DNA from: JBCBEX01 sp038528235
GTDB taxonomy: Bacteria > Bacteroidota > Rhodothermia > Rhodothermales > Rubricoccaceae
Direction of reading: 5' to 3'
Assembly: GCA_038528235.1 (NCBI GenBank)
Contig: JBCBEX010000010.1
Coordinates: forward strand, 20,918 to 84,917
DNA length: 64,000 nt
The notes under the pieces were generated by a model, which saw nothing but the letters and a program-made list of their open reading frames with translations, made no database searches and had not been told where the DNA came from. Both the position numbers and the translations under genes were made by a program. Within the stretch, counting starts at the first letter, position 1. Each line of letters begins with the position of its first letter. Below, in pieces: positions 1-8,297 of this stretch.

Positions 1-393
1 CGTCGCCACGAGGCTGAGCACGCTCACGAGCGGCAGGAACAGGGCCTTCTTCTGACGGAAGAACACGTAGCCCCACGCGAACACGACGCCCGTGAGCGCG
101 AGTGTCGGATAGCCGAGGAAGTTGGGGACGAGCGCGTAGGCGAGCGCCGCCCCGACGAGGCCGAGCGCGTTGGCCGCGCGGCTCGTGCGCGGGTCGAAGG
201 CGTCGCGCCAGGAGAAGTCGCGCGCGAGCAGGTCGTCGCTCGGCGTGTAGGTCAGGAGCGCGAGCGCGACGAGCACAGCAACCGTCATCAGGATGAGCCC
301 GAGGATCTCCTGCTTGCGGTGGCTTGGCACGCCGGACGGGGCGGCCTTCTTGGAGGCGGTCTTCTTGGTGGAGCGACGCTTGGTCGTGCTCAC
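1..393 (-). CDS. ftsK: DNA translocase FtsK/SpoIIIE, N-terminal membrane domain (partial)
   Basis: The reading frame starts with GTG at 393-391 and runs off the left window edge, leaving 131 codons. The basic N-terminus (STTKRRSTKK) is followed by a segment like the FtsK 4TM domain: RKQEILGLILMTVAVLVALA, then LTYTPSDD, then a second membrane segment around ANALGLVGAALAYALV and a third near the edge. The family pumps DNA through the closing septum at chromosome segregation. Only the membrane anchor is visible; the motor domain lies outside the window. No ATG start exists in this frame, so the GTG start is chosen because the homology begins just after it. Confidence 0.78.
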   Translation of the reverse strand, partial: MSTTKRRSTKKTASKKAAPSGVPSHRKQEILGLILMTVAVLVALALLTYTPSDDLLARDFSWRDAFDPRTSRAANALGLVGAALAYALVPNFLGYPTLALTGVVFAWGYVFFRQKKALFLPLVSVLSLVAT

Positions 394-464
394 GGCGGCG
401 GCGGCGCTGGTGGGCGGGGCGGTGCGTCGAAGATACGCGGACCGCGCGCCGAGAACGGGGCTCC

Positions 465-785
465 CTACAGCACGTAGTCGAACGCGGCCAGCCCGCCGAA
501 GCAGAGCGAGGCCCCGACGAGCACGATGGCGAGCGCACTCAGCAGAAGCCCGCCCGCGAGTTGCTTGCGCTCAGTGAACAGCAGAGCAACACCACCAATC
601 AGCAGCAGGCCGCTATGCACCGCGCCATACCCCAGCAGCACGATGCCATACACGAAAGGGTAGTACGGGTCTGGACTGTTCGCATCTGTCGCCCAGACAT
701 AGGTAAACGCGGCCATGCTCACCACGAGCAGGATAGCGAGGTTGAGGCCGACGATGCGGCCGAGCAAAGGACGGCGCCGGTCCAT
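465..785 (-). CDS. small membrane protein, third copy of a tandem trio
   Basis: 106 residues with about three hydrophobic helices (residues about 10-30, 45-70, 78-100). The N-terminal phrase GRIVGLNLAILLVVS and the C-terminal block LLLSALAIVLVGASLCFGGL recur in the next two upstream genes (GRVVGINLLVLVGLN; LLLSALAVLVIGSSFCFGGI), so the three are paralogs made by tandem duplication. It starts 3 nt after the stop of its neighbour and is the last gene of the operon led by the Lgt-like and radical SAM genes. No family is recognised. A role beside those lipid-type enzymes is inferred from position only. Confidence 0.75.
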   Translation of the reverse strand: MDRRRPLLGRIVGLNLAILLVVSMAAFTYVWATDANSPDPYYPFVYGIVLLGYGAVHSGLLLIGGVALLFTERKQLAGGLLLSALAIVLVGASLCFGGLAAFDYVL

Positions 786-788
786 AGT

Positions 789-1115
789 CTACACCGTGTT
801 GAGCACCCATATGCCGCCGAAACAAAAGGACGAGCCGATCACGAGCACCGCGAGCGCGCTGAGGAGCAGCCCCAGCCCTACCTCTCGGTAACGCCGAACA
901 AACACGAGCACCAGCCCGCCTAGCAGCGCGGTCGCGACGTGCACGGCCACGATCGCGAGGTTAAAAATCACGAATGCGCCTTCAGCGCTGTACTCATCCA
1001 GGGATGCGTAGGCTAGCGCAGCCACGTTCAGGCCCACGAGCACGAGCAGGTTGATCCCCACCACGCGACCGATGCCGGGCGTGGACGTGTTCTCCGCAGC
1101 GTCGTAGGGTTCCAT
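789..1115 (-). CDS. small membrane protein, second copy of the trio
   Basis: 108 residues. A short polar N-terminus is followed by three or four hydrophobic helices. It aligns along its length with the genes on both sides (GRVVGINLLVLVGLNVAAL; VHVATALLGGLVLVFVRRYR; GLGLLLSALAVLVIGSSFCF). A single Cys in the last helix region is kept in the 465-785 copy. The gap to the upstream gene is 7 nt and to the downstream gene 3 nt, so it is almost certainly cotranscribed. Function unknown. Confidence 0.75.
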   Translation of the reverse strand: MEPYDAAENTSTPGIGRVVGINLLVLVGLNVAALAYASLDEYSAEGAFVIFNLAIVAVHVATALLGGLVLVFVRRYREVGLGLLLSALAVLVIGSSFCFGGIWVLNTV

Positions 1116-1122
1116 GGCTCAG

Positions 1123-1437
1123 TCAGTGCATCGGGCCGAGTGAGAACGTGTTGAGACAGTACGTCGTGCCGATGGTGAGCACCAGCAGCCCGCTGAGCAG
1201 CAAGGCCAGCCCCGTTCGCCTGTGCGCTGCGATGAATAGCAGCACCAGCCCGGCGAGTCCAGCAATGCCCGCATGGAATACCGCGAGGACGAAGACCAGG
1301 AACGAGGCGTCCGAGGTGGAGCCAGGGCTCGCATGGAACAGCATGCTCAGTGCACCGAAGCCGAGCAGGTTGTAGCCCACGACCCGGCCGAAGCTCGGGC
1401 CCGACGATGGTGACGTATCTGGAAGCGGGTCAGTCAT
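1123..1437 (-). CDS. small membrane protein, first copy of the trio
   Basis: 104 residues from the ATG at 1437. This start overlaps the stop codon of the radical SAM gene by 4 nt (ATGA, 1434-1437), which argues for translational coupling and against the longer open frame upstream. A Pro/Ser-rich N-terminus precedes GRVVGYNLLGFGALSMLF, then helices ending in LALLLSGLLVLTIGTTYC. It is a diverged member of the same family as the next two genes. Coupling to the radical SAM enzyme suggests the trio is functionally tied to it (inference). Confidence 0.75.
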   Translation of the reverse strand: MTDPLPDTSPSSGPSFGRVVGYNLLGFGALSMLFHASPGSTSDASFLVFVLAVFHAGIAGLAGLVLLFIAAHRRTGLALLLSGLLVLTIGTTYCLNTFSLGPMH

Positions 1438-2834
1438 GCGATCCCTGCAGCGGCGAGTTCGGGGATGCGCGCTTCCATCGCGGCGTCGCGGTAGAAGAGG
1501 TTCATCGTCTCGAACGGGATGATGCGGCCGTCGGGGTGGACGATGTGCACGCACGACTTCTTGACGGCGCGCACGTCGAAGTCGTAGGCGTCCATGAAGC
1601 GCATCAGGATGATGCGGAAGAGTTTGTCGTACGACAGCTCGGGGGCCTGCACGGGCGGGAGGCAGCAGAGGAGGCTGTGGAGGTCGCCCGCTGCCGCCTC
1701 GGGGCCGCAGCCGGTGCTGAAGAGGCGCAGCAGGTGATCCTTGAGGATCGGGTCGCGCTCGTAGACGATGGTGTTGCGGCTCTCGTCGAGCAGCGCGTCG
1801 GGGTCCACGAAGCGCGTCAGCGGTAGCACCTCCGCGTCGATCTTGAGCGCGTAGGCCATCGCGAGCGCGTCGGGGTTGCAGGGGACCGGGATGAGGTCGT
1901 TCGGCTGGAAGAGCGGGTGCTGGTCCAAAATGGCTTGGCGCACCTCGGTGAGCGTGAGGCGGTCGGTGGCGGGGTCGAAGCCCTCGGTGCGGCCTGCGAC
2001 CTGCGTCGGCTGGAACGTGACGCCGCGCACGCAGCGCTGCTTCAGCGCGAAATCCAGCAGCGTCCCGATCTCGTCGTCGTTGACGCCCTTTGCGAGCGTG
2101 ACGACGAGCGTGGTCGAGAGGTTGAGCGCGTTGAGCCGGTCGAGAGCACGTAGGCGGACGTCGGTGAGGTCGGCCCCGCGCAGCCGCCGGAGCGCGTCGG
2201 GACGCAGGCTGTCGAACTGGAGGTAGACCTCGAAGCCCGGCGCGTAGGTCGCCAGCCGCTCAGCAAAGCCTTCGTCACGCGCGATGCGGATGCCGTTGGT
2301 GTTGAGCATCAGGTGCTGGATCGGCCGCGCCTTCGCCGCATCCATGATGGCGAAGAAGTCGGGGTGGACGGTCGGCTCGCCGCCGGAGAGCTGCACCACG
2401 TCGGGCTCGCGCTCGCTGCGCACGAGCACATCCAGCATCGCCTCGATCTCGTCGAGCGTGCGGTGCCGCCCGTGCGTCGGCGACGACGAGGCGTAGCACG
2501 TCGGACACGTGAGGTTGCAGCGGTCGGTCACCTCGATGAGCGCGAGGCACGAGTGCTGCTCGTGGTCGGTGCAGAGCCCGCAGTCGTAGGGGCAGCCGCG
2601 CTCGACGCGCGTGCCGAAGCGGTGCGGCATCTCGCTCGGCTTCATGTAGTTGCGCACGCGGCGGTAGTACGCCTCGTCGGTCGCGACCAGCACCTTCTGC
2701 CGCCCGTGCTCGGGGCAGCGCTTGAGGAAATACACGTTGCCGTTCTCGAACACGACCTTCGCCTCGACGCGCCGCAGACACTCGGGGCAGAGGCTGAGGG
2801 TGTAGTCGTAGTAGGTGTAGTTCCGAACGGGCAT
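1434..2834 (-). CDS. radical SAM protein, MJ0619/tetraether-synthase (Tes)-like
   Basis: 466 residues from the ATG at 2834, 14 nt after the Lgt-like gene. Visible iron-sulfur motifs are C16-P-E-C19 and C40-P-E-H near the N-terminus, C81-x3-C85-x2-C88 with a following C96, and the radical SAM triad C106-x3-C110-x2-C113 (CNLTCPTC). The order of motifs, with a rubredoxin-like N-terminal part, and the ending KKSCVHIVHPDGRIIPFETM fit the MJ0619 family. Its archaeal member Tes joins lipid tails carbon-to-carbon, and bacterial relatives are linked to membrane-spanning lipids. The bacterial substrate cannot be read from sequence. Neighbours, an Lgt-like transferase upstream and membrane proteins downstream, favour a lipid or lipoprotein substrate. 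Confidence 0.85.
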   Translation of the reverse strand: MPVRNYTYYDYTLSLCPECLRRVEAKVVFENGNVYFLKRCPEHGRQKVLVATDEAYYRRVRNYMKPSEMPHRFGTRVERGCPYDCGLCTDHEQHSCLALIEVTDRCNLTCPTCYASSSPTHGRHRTLDEIEAMLDVLVRSEREPDVVQLSGGEPTVHPDFFAIMDAAKARPIQHLMLNTNGIRIARDEGFAERLATYAPGFEVYLQFDSLRPDALRRLRGADLTDVRLRALDRLNALNLSTTLVVTLAKGVNDDEIGTLLDFALKQRCVRGVTFQPTQVAGRTEGFDPATDRLTLTEVRQAILDQHPLFQPNDLIPVPCNPDALAMAYALKIDAEVLPLTRFVDPDALLDESRNTIVYERDPILKDHLLRLFSTGCGPEAAAGDLHSLLCCLPPVQAPELSYDKLFRIILMRFMDAYDFDVRAVKKSCVHIVHPDGRIIPFETMNLFYRDAAMEARIPELAAAGIA

Positions 2835-2848
2835 GGGGGTGGGAGCAG

Positions 2849-3619
2849 TCAGGGGGAAACGGGGGACATAGTAGCCCGCCGACGCCGTATCGCCAACCAA
2901 GCGTAATAGGCGAGTCCACCGACGCACGCAAGTTGGATCGCCGTGAACGAGCCGAGGAGCGGGGTACCCGGCTGGATGAAGCCGATGCCAAGCCGCCACG
3001 CGAGGTAGGCGACCATGAACGCCTGGAAGCGGAGCCCCTCGCCGAACGGCCGCCGCCGCTCGCGCAGCACCAGAACGAGCGCGATCCCAGTCAGCACGAA
3101 GATCTCGTAGAGCGCTGTCGGGTGACGCGGGATGCCGTCGCCGAGATCGAGGCCCCACGGCAGCGAGGTCGGCGCGCCATAGGTCGGCTCGTAGACACCT
3201 GTGAGGAAGCAGCCGACGCGCCCGACTGCGATGGCGAGGATGAGCGGATACGTGAAGAGGTCGCCCGACGAGCGCGTGACGCCGAGCCCCTTCTTCGTAG
3301 CCTCCACGCCGATGAGCCCACCGAGCAAGCCGCCGACGATGGTCTTGCTCTGGAAGACGAGCAGCCACCACCGTGCGTCGTCGAACACGGCCGGGTGCTG
3401 GAGTGCGCCGAGCACGCGCGAGCCCACGAATGCCCCCGCAGCGGCTCCGATCAGAATCCAGACGCGGTGCTCGTCAGAGATGGGGTCCTGCTGGCGCCCG
3501 CGCAGCGTGACGTAGAGCCGGTAGCCCAGGAAAAACGCTGCGACCTCGAAGAGCAGGTGCGCGGGGAGCGCGAGCGAGCCTAGCCGGAAGACGACAGGAA
3601 AATCAAACGGGAGCGTCAT
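2849..3619 (-). CDS. Lgt-like (prolipoprotein diacylglyceryl transferase family) membrane protein, divergent
   Basis: 256 residues from the ATG at 3619; a GTG five codons upstream is the alternative. About seven membrane helices. Family blocks are SKTIVGGLLGGLIGVEATKK, AVGRVGCFLTG followed by TYG, and GDGIPRHPTALYE. These match an Lgt branch rather than canonical Lgt: the usual SFHGG histidine is replaced within SKTIVGG, and the GR-x-GNFxNxE block reads GRVGCFLTG. Canonical Lgt moves diacylglycerol from phosphatidylglycerol to lipoprotein cysteines. Whether this paralog does so is unclear because those residues are changed. It leads an operon with a Tes-like radical SAM enzyme, suggesting a lipid-handling pair. 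Confidence 0.82.
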   Translation of the reverse strand: MTLPFDFPVVFRLGSLALPAHLLFEVAAFFLGYRLYVTLRGRQQDPISDEHRVWILIGAAAGAFVGSRVLGALQHPAVFDDARWWLLVFQSKTIVGGLLGGLIGVEATKKGLGVTRSSGDLFTYPLILAIAVGRVGCFLTGVYEPTYGAPTSLPWGLDLGDGIPRHPTALYEIFVLTGIALVLVLRERRRPFGEGLRFQAFMVAYLAWRLGIGFIQPGTPLLGSFTAIQLACVGGLAYYAWLAIRRRRATMSPVSP

Positions 3620-3721
3620 GCGGCAAGAAACCACCGGGCGCCCTCACCACGCACACGGTCGGCTAGCCTCTCCCCTATTCCCGCCCACAGGATCCGGCCG
3701 CGAATGAGCGGTAAGCCCTCC

Positions 3722-4777
3722 TCAGAGGTTGACGCTCAGGCTGAGGAAGTGCGCGAGGCTGTTGCCAAAGGGTTCGAGTTGCGCGGCATAGTCGAAGCGC
3801 GCGTCGAGCTCGCCGATCTGCTGGCGCAGCGCGAAGCCCAGGCTCGGCGTCGACTCACCGAACTCGCCTGCGCCGAGGCGGTCGTAGCCCGCGCGGACGC
3901 CGAAGGGCTCGGCGATCCAATACTCCCCGCCCAGCCGCACCTGCGCCGTCGAGAGCGAGAGCGACGTGTCGGCGGCGCGCTCGACCGGCGTGCCACCGTC
4001 GAAGATGACCTCCGTGGAGCGAGCCTCTACGGTGCGGGCCCGCACCTCGACCTCAGCGGTCACCACGCCGCGACCCGCCATGAGTTGGTAGGCGCCGCCC
4101 AGGCGAAGCCGCACGGGGAAGCGGTCCGTGGTGCTCGTGCCGCCCGAAAACGCGTCCGAGGTGTCCCAGGCATAGCGGGCGAGCAGGTCGTCCACCGCGA
4201 CGCCGAGCGCGAGCGCCTCGGTGACCTTCGCTGTCAGGCCCACCGAGAGCCCGAGCGAGTTGGCCGGAGTCACATCGTCGAACAAGTCAGCCCGGTAGAG
4301 CCGCAGGCCGAGCCCACCCGAGATGCGCTCGTTGAACTTGATCCCGAAGGCGAGGAAGAACGCGAACTCCTCCGTCGAAAGCGTCTGGGTGGGGTTGCCA
4401 GACCCGTCGCGCCCATCGATGCCGGAGACGCCGCCGCGGATGATGCCCGCCGCGATGCCTGCGCGCGGCCGCAGCGGCGAGGCGAACTGGATCGACTGCA
4501 GTTGCCGGTCCATCGTGAGGATCCCAGCAGAGAGTTCGAGATTCTGCCCGGGCATCGTCGGAGCGAGGGCAGGGTTGTGGTAGGGACTTGCTCCGCCGAA
4601 CACGTCCGCCGTCAGCGCGCCGCCCATGCCGAGCGACCGGGCGCCGAGGGCGTAGCGAGCGAACGCGCCCGCGTCCTGGGCCTGCAACCCGGGAGCCGCC
4701 CCGAGGAGCAGGACGACCATCGCCGCTGTGAGAGAGCGAAGCATAGTGCGTGGTGCGTGGTGCGTGATGGTGCTCAT
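3722..4777 (-). CDS. PorV/PorQ-like outer membrane protein
   Basis: 351 residues from the ATG at 4777, which overlaps the upstream stop by 4 nt. A second ATG at 4744 gives a cleaner signal peptide (MLRSLTAAMVVLLLGAAPGL, then QAQ). The mature start ARYALGARSLGMGGALTADV with a following NPA (SPYHNPALAP) is typical of PorV/PorQ-like 14-strand barrels of the FadL type used with type IX secretion in Bacteroidota. The rest alternates short beta strands and ends SLSVNL. Its gene follows a protein with a T9SS-like C-terminal tail, so it may help attach or shuttle that protein (inference). Confidence 0.75.
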   Translation of the reverse strand: MSTITHHAPRTMLRSLTAAMVVLLLGAAPGLQAQDAGAFARYALGARSLGMGGALTADVFGGASPYHNPALAPTMPGQNLELSAGILTMDRQLQSIQFASPLRPRAGIAAGIIRGGVSGIDGRDGSGNPTQTLSTEEFAFFLAFGIKFNERISGGLGLRLYRADLFDDVTPANSLGLSVGLTAKVTEALALGVAVDDLLARYAWDTSDAFSGGTSTTDRFPVRLRLGGAYQLMAGRGVVTAEVEVRARTVEARSTEVIFDGGTPVERAADTSLSLSTAQVRLGGEYWIAEPFGVRAGYDRLGAGEFGESTPSLGFALRQQIGELDARFDYAAQLEPFGNSLAHFLSLSVNL

Positions 4778-6474
4778 TCCAGAACCAGGATCTTGCCGTC
4801 GAACGTCTGGCTGCCCGCCTCGATGACGTAGAAATAGACGCCGTTGGCGAGGCGCGTGCCGTTGTCGGCCGTGCCGTCCCAGAGCGTTTCGGTGGGGCCT
4901 CCGGCGGTGCTGTCGGTCAGTTCACGGACGAGGTTCATCCCGAAGTCGAAGACACGGATCGTGACCTCGGCGGGGCCGCTGAGGTCGTAGCGGATCCGGA
5001 TGACGCCGTCGGCGAGGGGCGAGAACGGGTTCGGATAGGCATACGCCTCGACCGCATCCCCGTCGGCGTCTGTGTCGACGGCGGGGTTGGCACGAAACGC
5101 CGTCCAGGTTGCACCGCCGTCGGTGCTGCGCAGCAGGCCCTCGCCCGTGCCGACCCACACGGCGTCGGAGGTGGTCGCCACGGCAAAGATGGCAACCTCG
5201 GGGCCGAGCGGGATCGTACGGCTCGGGTCGGCGGCGCTGGGGAAGCCCCGCACGACGCGCCAGGAGTCGCCGCCGTCCTCCGAGATGTGGAGGCCGTTGC
5301 GCACGGCGGCGTAGATCACGCCCGTGCCCTGCATCGGGTCGCCGCTGAAGGCCACGTCGAAGATGCGCGTGTCGAGGCCTGTGCCTAGGGTGAGTTTCGG
5401 TTCGAACGCGACCGTGCCGTCCTCGTTGACTGTGGCTCTGGTGAGCCCGTTGCGCATCGCGTTGCCCTCCACGGGCCAGCCCACCACCCACACCGGATTG
5501 CGCGGGTTCTCCGGCGATCCGATGGGGAAGGCCGCGTCGCCGATGGGCTGCTCCTCGACTGAGATCACGAAGTCGCCGGTGAGGGCGCGGGCACTGCCGT
5601 CGAAGGGGTAGCGCGTCCAGGCGCGCCCCGACGAACCGTCGGTGCACGTGAGCACGTCGGCGTCGGAGGAGCGGCTGACGCCTGCCGCCGTCCCGGCCCA
5701 GACGTCGCCGGCCTCGTCGACGAGCACGCTGAACGCGACGAACCCGTTCTGCTGTTCGCCCTGGATCGGCGCGTAGAAGAAATTGTAGGGCACGCACGGG
5801 TTGAGGAACCGCGTGGTGTCGGGCGGGAGGACGACCGGCTCGAACCGCCGCGCGTAGCCGTCGGGGGTGTTTTCGAGGTGGCGCAGCCCGCTGGCCCAGC
5901 CCGCTACCCACACGTCGCCGTTGGGCGCGAGGGCGATGTCGAAGGGCGGGCTCTGCTGCGGAACGATCACCGGGAGCGCGGGGATCGCCGAGACGCCGTA
6001 GCGCACGGTGTCCTCGTCGGCCTGGTCGAGGTAGTCGCCGCGGTCGAAGGCGCGCCAGGACGTGCCGCCGTCCGTCGAAAAGGCGAACCCGCCAAGCGTC
6101 TGCGGCTCGCCGGCCGCGCTCTCGTCGATGAAGCCGATGCCGACCCAGACGGTGTCGCCGCGCGCGTCGAGCGAGAACACGATCGGGTCGGCCGCGCCTG
6201 CTGGCAAGAACGCGGTGTCCTCGATGAGCGTGACGGTCCCGTCGGGCGACCGCACGGTGACCTCGGGACCGAAGAGCAGCGAGTCGCCTCGCGTGATCAG
6301 GTTGCTGATGCCGTTGCGGCTGCCTGGGGCGAGGCCCTCGATCTGGCTGCCGAGCACCTGAACGGGCTGGGCGAGCAGACCGGGCGCGCTCAGGAGCAGC
6401 AGCGCGCACGTGAGCAGCAACGGGTAGAGCGTGCGCATGGAATGACTGGTGCGCATCGGACGAAGAATGCTCAT
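4774..6474 (-). CDS. secreted beta-propeller protein with T9SS type A/FlgD-like C-terminal domain
   Basis: 566 residues. Signal peptide TLYPLLLTCALLLLSAPGLL followed by AQ. The body contains several Asp-box-type propeller turns (STDGGTSW, SEDGGDSW, STDGGATW). The last ~85 residues start AYPNPFSPLADGVIRIRYDL and end NGVYFYVIEAG...GKILVLE, the shape of a T9SS sorting or FlgD Ig-like tail. Likely exported and held at the surface. The start overlaps the stop of the upstream lipoprotein gene (ATGA, 6471-6474) and the end overlaps the PorV-like gene in the same way, so the three are one coupled operon. Ligand unknown. Confidence 0.78.
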   Translation of the reverse strand: MSILRPMRTSHSMRTLYPLLLTCALLLLSAPGLLAQPVQVLGSQIEGLAPGSRNGISNLITRGDSLLFGPEVTVRSPDGTVTLIEDTAFLPAGAADPIVFSLDARGDTVWVGIGFIDESAAGEPQTLGGFAFSTDGGTSWRAFDRGDYLDQADEDTVRYGVSAIPALPVIVPQQSPPFDIALAPNGDVWVAGWASGLRHLENTPDGYARRFEPVVLPPDTTRFLNPCVPYNFFYAPIQGEQQNGFVAFSVLVDEAGDVWAGTAAGVSRSSDADVLTCTDGSSGRAWTRYPFDGSARALTGDFVISVEEQPIGDAAFPIGSPENPRNPVWVVGWPVEGNAMRNGLTRATVNEDGTVAFEPKLTLGTGLDTRIFDVAFSGDPMQGTGVIYAAVRNGLHISEDGGDSWRVVRGFPSAADPSRTIPLGPEVAIFAVATTSDAVWVGTGEGLLRSTDGGATWTAFRANPAVDTDADGDAVEAYAYPNPFSPLADGVIRIRYDLSGPAEVTIRVFDFGMNLVRELTDSTAGGPTETLWDGTADNGTRLANGVYFYVIEAGSQTFDGKILVLE

Positions 6475-7193
6475 TCGAAGGTGACGATGAACTCGACGGG
6501 GGCGCTCTCGTCGCCCGCGCGGTCCGTGGCGAAGAAGGTGAAGACCTCCGGTCCCGGCTCGACCTCGGGGATGTCGAACCCGACCGTGTAGAAGCCTTCG
6601 CGCTGGGCGGTGAGGTTGAAGAGTTGGCCCGAGCCGGCGCCGACTTGCACCTTGAGGAGGTCGTTTGGCCCGTCGGGGTCGCTCGCCATGACCTCGAAGC
6701 GTAGGATGCCCGGAGGCGTAAAGGTCATGGGCCCGACGACCTCGTCCACCGACGGTGGGAGGTTCTCGCGCTCCACGACGACGGTGGTGCGGGCCTCGCT
6801 CGTGCCGCCGTCGGGCCCGATCGCCACGGCGAGCACCGAGACGATGCCAGCCTGGTCACGCGGGAGGGTCACCTCGATGGTGCCCTCAACGCGCCCGGCG
6901 CCCCCCGGTGTGGCCACGGTCTCACCGGCCGGATCGAAGCTGGCGAAGGGCTGCGCGATGAAGCGCACCTCGGACGCGGCACCTTCCAGGTTCACGGAGG
7001 CCGTGAGCGTGAAGGTGGCGGTCTGGCTCGTCCCCGCCACGTCCTCGAACTGGACGTTCTCCGGCGTCACGGTGAGGCCGCTCACACGCGGCGGCGTGGC
7101 CTGATCGACGGGGGAGGTACCCGGTGTCGTGTCGCACCCGGCGATCCCAACGAGGAGGACCGCCGCAAAGACGACGCTGATAAAGGAACGCAT
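6471..7193 (-). CDS. lipoprotein with Ig-like/cadherin-like repeats
   Basis: 240 residues from the ATG at 7193 (a TTG three codons upstream is possible). The signal peptide ends in a lipobox, VGIAGC, so the mature protein begins C-D-T-T. The body looks like two Ig-like beta-sandwich domains (PPRVSGLTVTPENVQFED...; LPPSVDEVVGPMTFTPPGIL...ASDPDGPNDL), common in surface proteins of the phylum. It is the first gene of a three-gene coupled set with the propeller and PorV-like proteins. No enzymatic motif is seen; a surface binding or anchoring role is an inference. Confidence 0.7.
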   Translation of the reverse strand: MRSFISVVFAAVLLVGIAGCDTTPGTSPVDQATPPRVSGLTVTPENVQFEDVAGTSQTATFTLTASVNLEGAASEVRFIAQPFASFDPAGETVATPGGAGRVEGTIEVTLPRDQAGIVSVLAVAIGPDGGTSEARTTVVVERENLPPSVDEVVGPMTFTPPGILRFEVMASDPDGPNDLLKVQVGAGSGQLFNLTAQREGFYTVGFDIPEVEPGPEVFTFFATDRAGDESAPVEFIVTFE

Positions 7194-7395
7194 GGCGAGC
7201 AAGGAGAGAGTGCGGCGTGCTGGCTGAACCGCAAAGCGCGGTCAGGGGCGAAAGCGCCGCGAAAGTACGTGCTCGTAGCGAACGGTGCAGAGGCGTCGAA
7301 TCGGGTTCGGTGTGAAGACAGGCCAACCTACGGGCGGAGGCTACCGTCCGCAACCGCCATACCCGCCGGGACCGGAAAGTGCCCCGCTGGCCGCG

Positions 7396-8217
7396 TCACG
7401 ACGACAGCGCCGCCTGCCGCTTCGTGAGCTGGCTCGCCGCGAACTCCAACTGCTCCATCGCGGTGAGGCCGAACGGGTTGGCCTCGCCGAACGGCGCGAA
7501 GTAGTCGGCGACGATGCCGAGCGCGGTGTCGAAGTGTTCCTCGATGGTCTCCTCGAACACGGCGCGAGTGTTGGGGCTCCGCTGGAACGCGGCACGGAGC
7601 AGGTCGAGGCCGAAGGCGATGTGCCGCGCCTCGTCGCGCTGGATGTGCCGGATGCCCTTCACGAGGCCCGGCAGGATCTCGTTCGCCTCGAAGCTGCGGT
7701 AGAAGCCGTGGTAACCCGACTCGGCGAGCATGCCCTCGATGACGACGTGGTAGGTCGTGATGGCGCGCACGAGCGCCTCGTCGCTCTCGTCGGTGAGGAC
7801 GGCGTCGAGATTGGCGGGCAGCACCTCGTCGAAGAGCCGCGTGGCATTGTTGCTGGTGTAAGGTGCCAGGTCAGGGTTGCCCGCCACCTCGGTGAGCCAC
7901 CGGCTGAAGAACTCGGCGTGCTTGGCCTCCTCCCAGATCTGGCTGGCAAGGAAGTAGCACGCCGTCTCGTACTCCGGGCGTCGGCGCAGCCGCACGAGCA
8001 GCGGCGCGAGGTCGGCCGCGACGGCCTCCTCCCCGCCGAGGAACAAGGCCACCGCGCCGAGTACGCCGTGCCGCTCCGTCTCGTCGAGCCGCGCCCAGTC
8101 GGCCTGGTCTTGCGCGAGGTCGAAGTGCTGGGGGTTCCACGCGAGCTTTTTGGCCTTCTGGTAGCGCGTCCAGTGCTTGTCGCGGTCGCGGTCGAGGACG
8201 AAGTCGGGGGCTTGCAT
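7396..8217 (-). CDS. R2-like ligand-binding oxidase (R2lox)
   Basis: 273 residues from the ATG at 8217; an upstream ATG in frame is less likely because homology begins at APDFVLDRD. The ferritin-like di-metal ligands are all present: E64 (GGEEAV), E97 and H100 (EEAKH), E161 (VVIEG), E196 and H199 (DEARH). V66 and Y156 stand at the places of the valine-tyrosine ether cross-link of R2lox, at spacings like those of the Mycobacterium enzyme, which separates it from ribonucleotide reductase R2. The family binds a Mn/Fe cofactor and a fatty-acid-like ligand; its physiological substrate is unknown. It stands alone between unrelated genes. Confidence 0.88.
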   Translation of the reverse strand: MQAPDFVLDRDRDKHWTRYQKAKKLAWNPQHFDLAQDQADWARLDETERHGVLGAVALFLGGEEAVAADLAPLLVRLRRRPEYETACYFLASQIWEEAKHAEFFSRWLTEVAGNPDLAPYTSNNATRLFDEVLPANLDAVLTDESDEALVRAITTYHVVIEGMLAESGYHGFYRSFEANEILPGLVKGIRHIQRDEARHIAFGLDLLRAAFQRSPNTRAVFEETIEEHFDTALGIVADYFAPFGEANPFGLTAMEQLEFAASQLTKRQAALSS

Positions 8218-8297
8218 CGCAGGCAGGGTTGGGAGAATAGAAACGCTGTCGGATGGTAGCATGCGACTCGTCTCAGCGCAAGCACGCGGCGGACGAG

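Noticed and set aside
3704..4831. 375-codon plus-strand frame opposite the PorV-like gene
   Set aside because: Shadow of a GC-rich gene; charged, low-complexity product, while the minus strand carries a clear signal peptide and barrel protein.
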